Source: Deltaproteobacteria bacterium (GTDB lineage Bacteria > Myxococcota_A > Polyangia > JACPQR01). Taken from it: a stretch of 47,240 nt of DNA. The translations under genes were made by a program, and so were the position numbers. Every line of letters begins with the position of its first letter. The first letter of the stretch is position 1. Positions 32,539 through 40,147 of this stretch are shown piece after piece. Below the pieces are notes generated by a model. It did not search any database. It was not told the DNA's origin and saw nothing but the letters and a program-made list of their open reading frames with translations. Location of the stretch: NCBI GenBank assembly GCA_016190375.1, contig JACPQR010000201.1:1-47240 (forward strand). Reading direction: 5' to 3'.

Positions 32539-32578
32539 ATCTGGCGACGCGAGTCGGTGGCCGCCCCGGAGGGAATCC

Positions 32579-32655
32579 ACAGGAAGGCGGGAAGACAGGA
32601 AGGAAAATCTCGATCCGGTCCTTCCATCCTTCCCGCCTTCCTGTTCAACCTCCGG
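32579..32655. repeat. Intergenic repeat, copy 3, with hairpin
   Basis: CAGGAAGGCGGGAAGACAGG (continuing AAGG) and the inverted CCTTCCATCCTTCCCGCCTT (continuing CCTG) form 24-nt arms with three mismatches and a 17-nt loop. The right arm and its extension to 32655 equal copy 2 (18155-18189) for 35 nt. Part of a family of at least three in this window. Confidence 0.65.
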
Positions 32656-32689
32656 CTGGCCGCGGTGGGTCGCAACGCGCACCCCGGAA

Positions 32690-33961
32690 CTATCGGACCG
32701 CCACCGGCAGGAAGATCTCGAAGGTGCTGCCCACTCCCACCTTGCTCTCGACCCGGATCGTGCCGCCGTGCGCCTCGACGATTCCGCGAGCGATGGCGAG
32801 CCCGAGCCCCGCGCCGTCCCGGCTCCACTTCTTCGCGTGCTTGAACCGGTCGAACACGTGGGGCAGCATCTCGGGCGCGATTCCGGTTCCGGTGTCGCAG
32901 ACCGCGATCGCGACTCCGCCTTGCACAGCTCGAGCCGAGATGGCGATCTTTCCGCCGGCCGCCGTGTGCTTGAAGGCGTTGTCGAGAAGGTTGGTCAGCA
33001 CCTGGACGATTCGCACGCGATCCACCGTGACCGGCGGCAGCCCATGGTCGACCGACTCGCCGAGATCGATCGACTTCTGCTCCACCTTCTGGGCGACGAG
33101 GTCGATGGCGTCGCGCACCAAGACGTCGATCTCGTTGCGGCGACGATCGAGCGCGAGCCGGCCTTGCTCCAGCTTCGTGATCTCGACGAGGTCCTGTATC
33201 AGCCGGTTCATGTGCTGGGCGGACCGGCGGATGATCTCCACGTGCCGCGCCTGCTCTGCAGGCACGGCACGCTGGAGCTGATCGGTCGCGAGGTAGACGC
33301 GCGACAGAGGGTTGCGCAGGTCATGCGAGACGACCGACAAGATCTCCTCCCGCAGGCGAACGGCCGCCCGGGATTCCTCGAGGAGGCGCGCGTTCCGGAA
33401 CGCGCACTCGGCCCTCCTGCCGACCTGCTCGGCATCGGTGAGGTCACGGGAGCCGAAGGAGCGTCGCCCCTCGATCATCAGGGTGATCGCGCCGAGCGGC
33501 TTGTCCTGCGCAGCGAGAGGAACGATGAGCGCCGCGCGAACCCCGAGCTCGCGCAGGACCGCGAGCTGCTCGGGTTCGGGTGCGAAGCCGCGCAAGGCGT
33601 CGTCGGCTAGCTCGCTCCTGACCTCGGGCAGGGTCCCGCCTGCTTCGATCGCGTGCACGACCGGGTGGCCGTGATCGCGCAGGTCGGGCGAGTAGGCCAG
33701 GAGCCTGCTGGCGAGGTCCTGCTTCGAAGGGTCGGAGTGTGCTGCCGCCGCTCTCCGGATCTGACCGTCCTCGACGAGATCGACGATGCAGAGGTCGCCG
33801 AGCGTGGGAACGGCCAGTCGAGACAGGCTGCCCGCGATCGCGTCGACGTCCAGCGACGACGACAGGACGCTCGCCGCCTCGTACAGGAAACGAAAGCGCT
33901 CGGTCGCGTCCTGCGCGCCGGCCGCGAGCGGCCGCTCTTCCTTGACCGACACCTTCGACAT
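32690..33961 (-). CDS. GAF-domain histidine kinase
   Basis: A 423-residue cytoplasmic kinase: GAF domain at about 20-190 (FLYEAASVLSSSLDVDAIAG, LGVRAALIVPLAAQDKPLGA), HisKA with His213 (SVVSHDLRNPLSR), and HATPase_c at about 310-420 (NLLDNAFKHT, DTGTGIAPEM, GAGLGLAIARGIVEAHGG). No membrane segment and no receiver, so its signal is cytoplasmic. The start ATG 33961 is preceded by GAGGGAGGG. It is divergent from the multi-GAF kinase gene, across a 419-bp region richer in A and T than its surroundings. It may be the partner of one of the response regulators nearby. Confidence 0.9.
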   Translation of the reverse strand: MSKVSVKEERPLAAGAQDATERFRFLYEAASVLSSSLDVDAIAGSLSRLAVPTLGDLCIVDLVEDGQIRRAAAAHSDPSKQDLASRLLAYSPDLRDHGHPVVHAIEAGGTLPEVRSELADDALRGFAPEPEQLAVLRELGVRAALIVPLAAQDKPLGAITLMIEGRRSFGSRDLTDAEQVGRRAECAFRNARLLEESRAAVRLREEILSVVSHDLRNPLSRVYLATDQLQRAVPAEQARHVEIIRRSAQHMNRLIQDLVEITKLEQGRLALDRRRNEIDVLVRDAIDLVAQKVEQKSIDLGESVDHGLPPVTVDRVRIVQVLTNLLDNAFKHTAAGGKIAISARAVQGGVAIAVCDTGTGIAPEMLPHVFDRFKHAKKWSRDGAGLGLAIARGIVEAHGGTIRVESKVGVGSTFEIFLPVAVR

Positions 33962-34380
33962 CGCCGCACCCTCCCTCGCGCCGCGACGGCGCACGAAACA
34001 CCTTCCCGAGAGCGCGAATTACCAAGCCCAGCGCTACCAGACCAAGAGAAAAAACTTTCTCGTGCCACGGCACCAGGCGACAGAGGCAGGGCAATCGATG
34101 AGTCTGCGCCGGCGCTTCGTCCAGTGGTCGGCGCAACGACAGAGACACTTGCCGGTTCGTCCGCCCATCACGCAAAGTTCCGGGTAGTTGGGGCGGAATT
34201 GCTATCTTTGCGGTCAAATTCCATACCTGGTCCTTCAGAAAGTGCGTTGCGGGCGAAAAAGCGAGATCCGTTCATCGTAGCTTTCATGCAACTTTGTGGG
34301 TCAGTTGTAAGAAAAATGAATTAGTTCGCGCACTTATGCCTTGACCCGGGCGCAACCTCGGTACTGAATTCGGGGATACC
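33962..34380. other. Divergent regulatory region, relatively AT-rich
   Basis: Divergent spacer of 419 bp between two kinase genes. It contains TGGCAC near 34065 on the minus strand but with AGTT in place of the -12 TTGC, and a palindrome GTGCC-AC-GGCAC. A TTGACC at 34341-34346 followed by CTGAAT 17 bases later is a weak sigma70-like pair for the plus-strand kinase. No gene found. The lower GC content suggests a true promoter region. Confidence 0.4.
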
Positions 34381-37300
34381 GTGCAGGGCGACTCGGTTCA
34401 GCGCTTTGCGCAGCGCTCCGACCGTGAGGCGCGTGCGCTTCCGGAGGTTCCTCTCCTGCGAGCTCAGCGGGAAGAGGATCTCTTCGCGCTGATCGACGAC
34501 GCACCGGACATCATCGCGAGGCTCGATCGAGACCTGCGGCACGTCTACGTGAACCGGGCGATCGAGCGCGCGACGGGTCTGCCGCGATCGGCGTTCCTCG
34601 GCAAGACCAGCGAGGAGCTGGGCGTGCCCGAGGGCCTCGTGGCTCTGTGGCGCGAGGAGCTGCTCCAGGTCCTCGATACCGGTCTTGCCACCGAGATCTC
34701 CCTCGAGTGGCCGACGCCCGAGGGCCGGCGCCTGTACCAGATCCGGGTCACCCCCGAGATAGGAGCCGATGGGCGCGCGAGGTCGCTCCTCACGATCTCC
34801 CGCGACGTGACCGAGGCGCGGCTCGTGGAGGAGAACGCGCGCCGGCTCATCGCTGAGCAGGCGGCTCGCGCCGCCGCCGAGGTGGGCGAGCGCAGGTACA
34901 GGTTCCTCGCGGACGCGACGGCGCTGCTCGACGCGTCTCTCGACCACCGGCAGACGTTGCCTCGCCTGGCCCGGCTTGTCGTCCCGAGCCTGGCGGACTT
35001 CTGCATGATCGACCTGTTGGCCCACGACGGGTCGATCGCCCGGGTCGCCACGGCGCACGTCGATCCGACTCGGGGCGAGCTCCTCGCCGCAAGTGCGGGA
35101 GGTGGCGCGAGCGAGGGACCCCCGGCAGTCAGACGAGTGCTCCGTTCCGGTGACCCGTTGCTCCTGCCCGAGCTGGGACCCGACGAAATCCAATCCCTGG
35201 CCCGGACCGAAGGGGACCTCGCCGTCCTGGGGGCTCTCGGGCCGACCTCGACGATGGTCGTCCCGCTCATGGCGAGGAGCCGCGCCGTCGGCGCGATGAC
35301 ACTCGCGGCGACCGAGTCGCGCCGCCGCTATGGCCCCGAGGATCTCGCCCTCGCCCAGGACCTCGCGCGGCGCGCCGCCCTGGCGATCGACAACGCGAGG
35401 CTCTACGAGGCGGAGCTCGAGGCGCGCAAGAGATCCGAGCGCGCCGCCGATCGCACGGCGCGCTTGCAAGCGGTGACCGCGGCACTCTCCGAGGCGGTCA
35501 CGGCCGCGCAGGTCGCGGTGGCCGTCGTCGAGCAGGCGCGAGACGCGCTGGGCGCCGCGGGCATGATGCTCGTGGTGCTCGTCGACGACGGCACGGCGCT
35601 CCACTACGTCCACTCCGTCGGGTACGGCGACGAGCTCGGCCCTCCCTGGACGACGATCCCGGTGGACGCGCCCCTGCCCTTCGCGGAGGTCGCGAGGACG
35701 GGAACGCTCCTGTGCTTCTCGGAGCTGGGGGACCTCGTCCAGCGCTACCCTGCCTTGCGGGAGCTGGAGCGCGACGACCTGGCCTCCCTGGTCTGCGTGC
35801 CGCTTCTCCTCGAGAGCCGCCCGACCGGCGTTCTGTGCGCCAGCTTCCGGGAGTCGCGCGACCTCGGCGAGGACCAGTCGTTCCTCTTGACCCTCGGACG
35901 CCAGTGCGCCGAAGCGCTCGAGCGTGCGCGGCTGTACGAGGCGGAGCGCCAGGCGCGATGGTGCTCCGAGCTCGCCGCGGAGCGGACGGCGCGCTTGCAG
36001 TCGTTCACGGCGGCGCTCTCGGAGGCCCTGACTCCGGCGCAGGTAGCCGACGTCCTGCTGTGCCAGGGCACCGCCGCCGCCGAGGCTGACGCCGGAGCCC
36101 TCTGGGTCCTCGACGAGGCCGGGACGACGGCGACGATGGTTCGCGCCCTGGGAAATCGCGAGCAGATCCTGGAGGACCGGAGGCGGCTGCCGCTGACCGC
36201 TCGCGAGCCAATCGCGGACGCGATCCGTACCGGTGAGCCCTCGTGGCTCCCGCGGGGCCCGGATCACGCCTCTGCCGCGACTCACTCGAGGGAACGCAAC
36301 GCTCTCGCGTGTCTGCCGCTCCTGGTGAAGGGACGCGCGGCGGGCGGGCTGGCGCTGCGGTTCGACTCGGAGCGCCACTTCGACGGCGGCGAGCGGGCGT
36401 TCCTCCTCTTGCTCGCGCGCCAAGGGGCCCAGGCCCTCGAGAGGGCACGGCTGTACGAGGCCGAGCGCGGCGCGCGCAGAGATGCCGAGTCAGCGCAGGA
36501 CCGGCTCGCGCTCCTCGCGGAGGCGTCGCGCGTCCTCGCGGAGGCGGCGCTCGACTTCGGGGCCGTCATCGACACGATCATCCATCTGGTGACCCGCTCG
36601 TTCGGGCAGCCGTGCCTCGTCGCGCTCGTCGGCGACGACGGGCAGTGGATCGTGCCGGCCCGGGACACCAATCAGGGGTCTTCCCGGCCCGCCTTCGCGA
36701 GGGAGCTCCTGGCGGGCCCGCGCGACGCTCGCGGCCCCGGGCTTCGAGCAGCGCCGGGGCTGGCAGACCGCGTGATCGAGACCGGCCATGCGCTGGTCGC
36801 GTCGGGCGCCAAGGCGGAGGATCACGCGCTGCTCGACCGCCTGGGTCTGGGGGGTCTCGTGGTCGTTCCGCTCAAGGCCGCGGGGCGCCATATCGGGATC
36901 CTGGCGAGCGGTCGCGGCCGGGGCGAGGAGCCGTTCGCGGAAGAGGACGAGCTCCTTCTCCAGGAGATCGCCGACCGCGCTGCGCTGGCGATCGAGAACG
37001 CGAGGCACTACCGGCAGGCCGAGGATGCCCTCGCGAGGATGAAGGATGCGCTCGAGGACAGGGAGGAGGCGGTGGCGGCCCTCTCCTCGGAGCGCCAGCG
37101 CCTCGAGGCCGTCCTGCAGCAGATGCCGGCCGGCGTCGCGATCGTCGAGGCGCCCTCCGGGCGGCTCCTGCTCGGCAACGAGCAGGTTCAGAGGATCCTG
37201 CGGCTCGACAGCGATCCGGAGACGAGGCTCCGGCCGACGCGAAGGCCCACGGAGTCGGGCGGCGCTCCGGACGACGATCGTTTCCTGGGCTTCCACGCCG

Positions 37301-38631
37301 ACGGCAGGCCCTACGAGCCCCACGAATGGCCGGTAGCGCGATCGATCAGCAGCGGCGAGATCGTCACCGGCGAGGAGATCGAGATCGTGCGGGGTGACGG
37401 CACGAGGGGTGCGCTCAGGGTCGGCTCGGCGCCGATCCGTGACGCGAGTGGCCACATCGTCGCCGGCGTCGTGACCATCGACGACATCACCGATCACAAG
37501 CGAGCCCAGGAGGTTCTTCGAGCGAGCGAGGCCAAGCTGCGGCGGCTCGTCGACTCGAACATCATCGGCGTGGTCTTCGGGAACGGCGGCGACTTCATCA
37601 CGGAGGGCAACGACGCGTTCCTCGAGCTGGTCGGCCACAGCCGCGCGGACCTGGCATCCCGCAGGCTCCACTGGGCGGAGCTGACGCCGCCAGAGTACGC
37701 CGAGCTGGACGAGCGAGGTCGCGAGGAGTGTCGCAGGACGGGAAGCTGCACTCCCTACGAGAAGGAGTACCTCCGCGCCGACGGCGCTCGCGTCCCGATC
37801 CTCTTCGGGGCCGCTTTTCTGGACGAGAGCTGCAGGGACTGGGTCGGCTTCGTCCTCGATCTGACCGAGCGCAAGCGCGCGGAGCGCCACATCGAGGCCC
37901 TGTACCGGGAGGCGCGAGAGGCCATCCAGGTGCGAGACGAGTTCCTGTCGATCGCGTCGCATGAGCTCAAGACACCGGTGACGAGCCTGCAGTTGCACCT
38001 CGAGGGAACCCTGCGGCGCCTGAAGAACGGAGCCGAATGCGTCGACCTGGGCGAGAAGGTCGTCTCGAAGATCGAGGCTGCCAACCGGCAGGTCCACCGG
38101 CTGACGAAGCTCATCGAGGAGCTCCTCGACGTGTCACGGATCAGCGCCGGACGGCTCGACCTGGAGCTCGAGCGGATCGACCTCGGTGCGCTGGTGCGCG
38201 ACGTCGTCCAGCGGTTCGAGCAGGACGCTCAGCGCGGTGCCTGCTCACTGTGCGTGGACGTGCCGGAGGCAGGACGGGTCATCGGGCACTGGGACCGGCT
38301 GCGGCTCGAGCAGGTCACCGGGAACCTCCTCTCGAACGCCATCAAGTACGGGCGAGGTCAGCCGGTCGAGGTGTCGCTGGTCGCCGACGGCGCCGTCGCG
38401 CGCATCCTGGTCGCGGACAAGGGGATCGGGATCGCCGCGGACGACCAGGCGCGCATCTTCGGGCGTTTCGAGCGGCTCGTGTCCTCCCGACACTTCGGAG
38501 GCTTCGGGCTCGGCCTCTGGATCTGCCGGCAGATCGTCGAAGCACTGGGCGGATCGATCTCGGTGAGGAGCGAGCTGGGCAAGGGCTCGACCTTCGAGGT
38601 GAGCCTTCCGCTCCCGGCGGTGCCTTCATGA
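34381..38631 (+). CDS. Multi-sensor histidine kinase (PAS, four GAF, PAS, PAS)
   Basis: A 1416-residue cytoplasmic kinase. By rough position: PAS at about 29-145 (FALIDDAPDIIARLDRDLRH), GAF domains at about 170-345, 360-520, 545-700 and 715-880, then PAS domains at about 900-1030 and 1050-1165. HisKA has His1194 (SIASHELKTPVTSL), and HATPase_c is at 1300-1410 (NLLSNAIKYG, DKGIGIAAD, GFGLGLWICRQI). The GAF modules joined by RTARLQ-x-TAALSEA-type helices look like internal duplications. It starts at a GTG at 34381. Its stop overlaps the next response regulator (ATGA), so the two form a kinase-regulator pair. Confidence 0.92.
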   Translation: MQGDSVQRFAQRSDREARALPEVPLLRAQREEDLFALIDDAPDIIARLDRDLRHVYVNRAIERATGLPRSAFLGKTSEELGVPEGLVALWREELLQVLDTGLATEISLEWPTPEGRRLYQIRVTPEIGADGRARSLLTISRDVTEARLVEENARRLIAEQAARAAAEVGERRYRFLADATALLDASLDHRQTLPRLARLVVPSLADFCMIDLLAHDGSIARVATAHVDPTRGELLAASAGGGASEGPPAVRRVLRSGDPLLLPELGPDEIQSLARTEGDLAVLGALGPTSTMVVPLMARSRAVGAMTLAATESRRRYGPEDLALAQDLARRAALAIDNARLYEAELEARKRSERAADRTARLQAVTAALSEAVTAAQVAVAVVEQARDALGAAGMMLVVLVDDGTALHYVHSVGYGDELGPPWTTIPVDAPLPFAEVARTGTLLCFSELGDLVQRYPALRELERDDLASLVCVPLLLESRPTGVLCASFRESRDLGEDQSFLLTLGRQCAEALERARLYEAERQARWCSELAAERTARLQSFTAALSEALTPAQVADVLLCQGTAAAEADAGALWVLDEAGTTATMVRALGNREQILEDRRRLPLTAREPIADAIRTGEPSWLPRGPDHASAATHSRERNALACLPLLVKGRAAGGLALRFDSERHFDGGERAFLLLLARQGAQALERARLYEAERGARRDAESAQDRLALLAEASRVLAEAALDFGAVIDTIIHLVTRSFGQPCLVALVGDDGQWIVPARDTNQGSSRPAFARELLAGPRDARGPGLRAAPGLADRVIETGHALVASGAKAEDHALLDRLGLGGLVVVPLKAAGRHIGILASGRGRGEEPFAEEDELLLQEIADRAALAIENARHYRQAEDALARMKDALEDREEAVAALSSERQRLEAVLQQMPAGVAIVEAPSGRLLLGNEQVQRILRLDSDPETRLRPTRRPTESGGAPDDDRFLGFHADGRPYEPHEWPVARSISSGEIVTGEEIEIVRGDGTRGALRVGSAPIRDASGHIVAGVVTIDDITDHKRAQEVLRASEAKLRRLVDSNIIGVVFGNGGDFITEGNDAFLELVGHSRADLASRRLHWAELTPPEYAELDERGREECRRTGSCTPYEKEYLRADGARVPILFGAAFLDESCRDWVGFVLDLTERKRAERHIEALYREAREAIQVRDEFLSIASHELKTPVTSLQLHLEGTLRRLKNGAECVDLGEKVVSKIEAANRQVHRLTKLIEELLDVSRISAGRLDLELERIDLGALVRDVVQRFEQDAQRGACSLCVDVPEAGRVIGHWDRLRLEQVTGNLLSNAIKYGRGQPVEVSLVADGAVARILVADKGIGIAADDQARIFGRFERLVSSRHFGGFGLGLWICRQIVEALGGSISVRSELGKGSTFEVSLPLPAVPS

Positions 38632-39011
38632 CCGCCGCGCCGAAGACGATCCTCGTCGTCGACGACGATCACGACATCGGCGAGGCGGTCGTCGACATCC
38701 TCGCCCAGGAGGGTCACGCCGTCGGCTGGGCGAAGAACGGGCACGAGGCGCTGGAGCTCCTCGCGAGCGCGACTCCGCCCGCCCTCATCTTGCTCGATCT
38801 GATGATGCCCGACCTCGACGGCGCGGCGTTCCGCTCGCTGCAGCTCGACAGGCCCGAGATCGCCGCCATTCCAGTCGTCGTGGTCTCGGCGTCGTCGAGG
38901 ATCGTGGAGGACGCCGAGGCGCTCGGTGCCGCGGCGTGGCTCAAGAAGCCCTTCGGCGTCGAGGATCTCCTCGAGGTCGTCAGGCGCTACGCGGGCGTTC
39001 CTGCCTTGTGA
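38628..39011 (+). CDS. Single-domain response regulator
   Basis: A 127-residue receiver, with acidic pocket VVDDDHD, phosphoacceptor Asp in LILLDLMMPDLDG, the switch Ser in PVVVVSAS and LKKPFG lysine. No output domain, so it probably acts by protein contact or as a phosphate sink. Overlaps the multi-sensor kinase gene by four bases. Its 3' end overlaps the next, convergent receiver gene by 25 bp. Confidence 0.93.
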   Translation: MTAAPKTILVVDDDHDIGEAVVDILAQEGHAVGWAKNGHEALELLASATPPALILLDLMMPDLDGAAFRSLQLDRPEIAAIPVVVVSASSRIVEDAEALGAAAWLKKPFGVEDLLEVVRRYAGVPAL

Positions 39012-39439
39012 GGCATTAGCCCTCTCGCTCGAGCCAGCATCCGGTCGATCTGCGCGTTCAGGTCCTCGGGGAGGCAGGGCTTCGCCAGAAACGCGTCACA
39101 TCCGACCTCGGCCGCGATCTTCGCGTCCTCGCTCTGCGCGTAGCCGGTGACCATCAGGATCGGAATCGCACGGGTTCGCTCGTCGGCCTTGAGGCGGCGG
39201 GTGGCCTCCCACCCGTTCATTCCCGGCAGCGACAGGTCCATCATGATGAGATCGGGATGGAGCGCGAAGGCCTTGTCGATCGCCTCCTGCCCGGTCGCGG
39301 CCTCTGCCACGTCGAAGCCCTTGAAGCCCAGGTACTCGCCGTACATCTCGCGGTTGTCGGAGTAGTCGTCGACTACCAGGATGAGCGGTCGCGCGCGCGG
39401 AGCGCGATCGAGCGGCGAGATCTTCTGCGGCTTCATCAT
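38987..39439 (-). CDS. Single-domain response regulator
   Basis: A 150-residue protein with one receiver domain. ILVVDDYSDNREMYGEYL holds the acidic pair, DLIMMDLSLPGMNGWEA the phosphoacceptor Asp, PILMVTGYA the switch Thr, and FLAKPC the lysine. No output domain. Of the same CheY-like type as its convergent neighbour but only distantly similar. The start is ATG 39439; another ATG three bases later and a GTG at 39445 are also possible. It is divergent from the lipoprotein gene at 39596. Confidence 0.9.
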   Translation of the reverse strand: MMKPQKISPLDRAPRARPLILVVDDYSDNREMYGEYLGFKGFDVAEAATGQEAIDKAFALHPDLIMMDLSLPGMNGWEATRRLKADERTRAIPILMVTGYAQSEDAKIAAEVGCDAFLAKPCLPEDLNAQIDRMLARARGLMPHKAGTPA

Positions 39440-39558
39440 GTGCACCCCCGGAGCGGATGAACATAGGTACGCGAAGCCACGACGCCTGACAAGAGGTTCC
39501 TGCCCGGATTCGCAGGGCGAGTTTTTTTCCGGCCACAGGGGATCGCTCCAGTGGCGCG

Positions 39559-39574
39559 GGGCACCTGGCTTGCA
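39559..39574 (+). promoter_or_regulatory. Possible sigma54-type promoter
   Basis: GGGCAC-CTGGC-TTGCA on the plus strand has a perfect -12 box and GG-N10-GC spacing; only the first base of the -24 box deviates. The predicted start near 39585 falls inside the Shine-Dalgarno sequence of the lipoprotein gene, a reason for doubt. Confidence 0.35.
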
Positions 39575-39595
39575 GAGTCGAGGAGGGTTCTACAG

Positions 39596-40147
39596 ATGGC
39601 TGCGAAGGCTCGACGCATCGCTCTCGTCGCAATCGTGGCGCTCGGGTGCGAGCAGACGGAGGTGACCGCTCGGTTCGAGCGAGGAACCGAGGCGATCGGC
39701 GGCGCGGCCGGCACCAGGCTCGTCCAGGTCGACTCGGGCGGCTGGGGGTTCGAATCGCCCGCGGCCACCCGACGCGGGACGGCGCCGGCGACCGTCGACC
39801 CGCGGCAGCAGTGCCGCGGAATCCCCGAGGCGCAACGCGAGAGCTGTCCCTCGGAGGTCATCGGGCGCTGGGTGCGCTCGGTCACGAACGTCGATCGCGG
39901 AGTCCTCTTGCGACTCTCGACCAGCGCCGGCACCGCAGGCCAGACCGCGGTCCGATTCCGCTGTCACCACGCCATGACGCGCCGGACCCCGGCGCACGCT
40001 TGCCCGCTGAACATTGGCGGCCTTCAGATCGGCGTCTCGCGCCTCGGCGACGAGCTCAGGGTGCGGCTCACGACTGCCGACGACTCGGAGCTCGACCTCC
40101 TGCGATCGAGGGCCCGGGCGTTGCTCGTCAGAATACCAACGAGCTAA
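39596..40147 (+). CDS. Small lipoprotein, unknown
   Basis: A 183-residue lipoprotein, with signal peptide MAAKARRIALVAIVALG and acylated Cys18. The mature part has three Cys, a PATRRGTAPATVDPRQQC stretch and Arg-rich segments (RFRCHHAMTRRTPAHACPL), with no known domain. The start follows GGAGG by ten bases. It converges on the aconitase gene, whose stop overlaps by four bases. Function unknown. Confidence 0.6.
   Translation: MAAKARRIALVAIVALGCEQTEVTARFERGTEAIGGAAGTRLVQVDSGGWGFESPAATRRGTAPATVDPRQQCRGIPEAQRESCPSEVIGRWVRSVTNVDRGVLLRLSTSAGTAGQTAVRFRCHHAMTRRTPAHACPLNIGGLQIGVSRLGDELRVRLTTADDSELDLLRSRARALLVRIPTS

Noticed and set aside
34054..34072. A third-type TGGCAC near 34065 as a sigma54 promoter for the kinase at 33961
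   Set aside because: The -24 box is perfect, but the -12 position reads AGTT, with no invariant GC.
34341..34369. TTGACC-N17-CTGAAT as a sigma70 promoter of the multi-GAF kinase
   Set aside because: The -10 match is only three of six and transcription would start five bases before the GTG; too weak to list as a site.
39744..39766. GGGGGTTCGAATCGCCC as a tRNA T-arm
   Set aside because: No acceptor, D or anticodon stem around it and it lies inside a lipoprotein gene.
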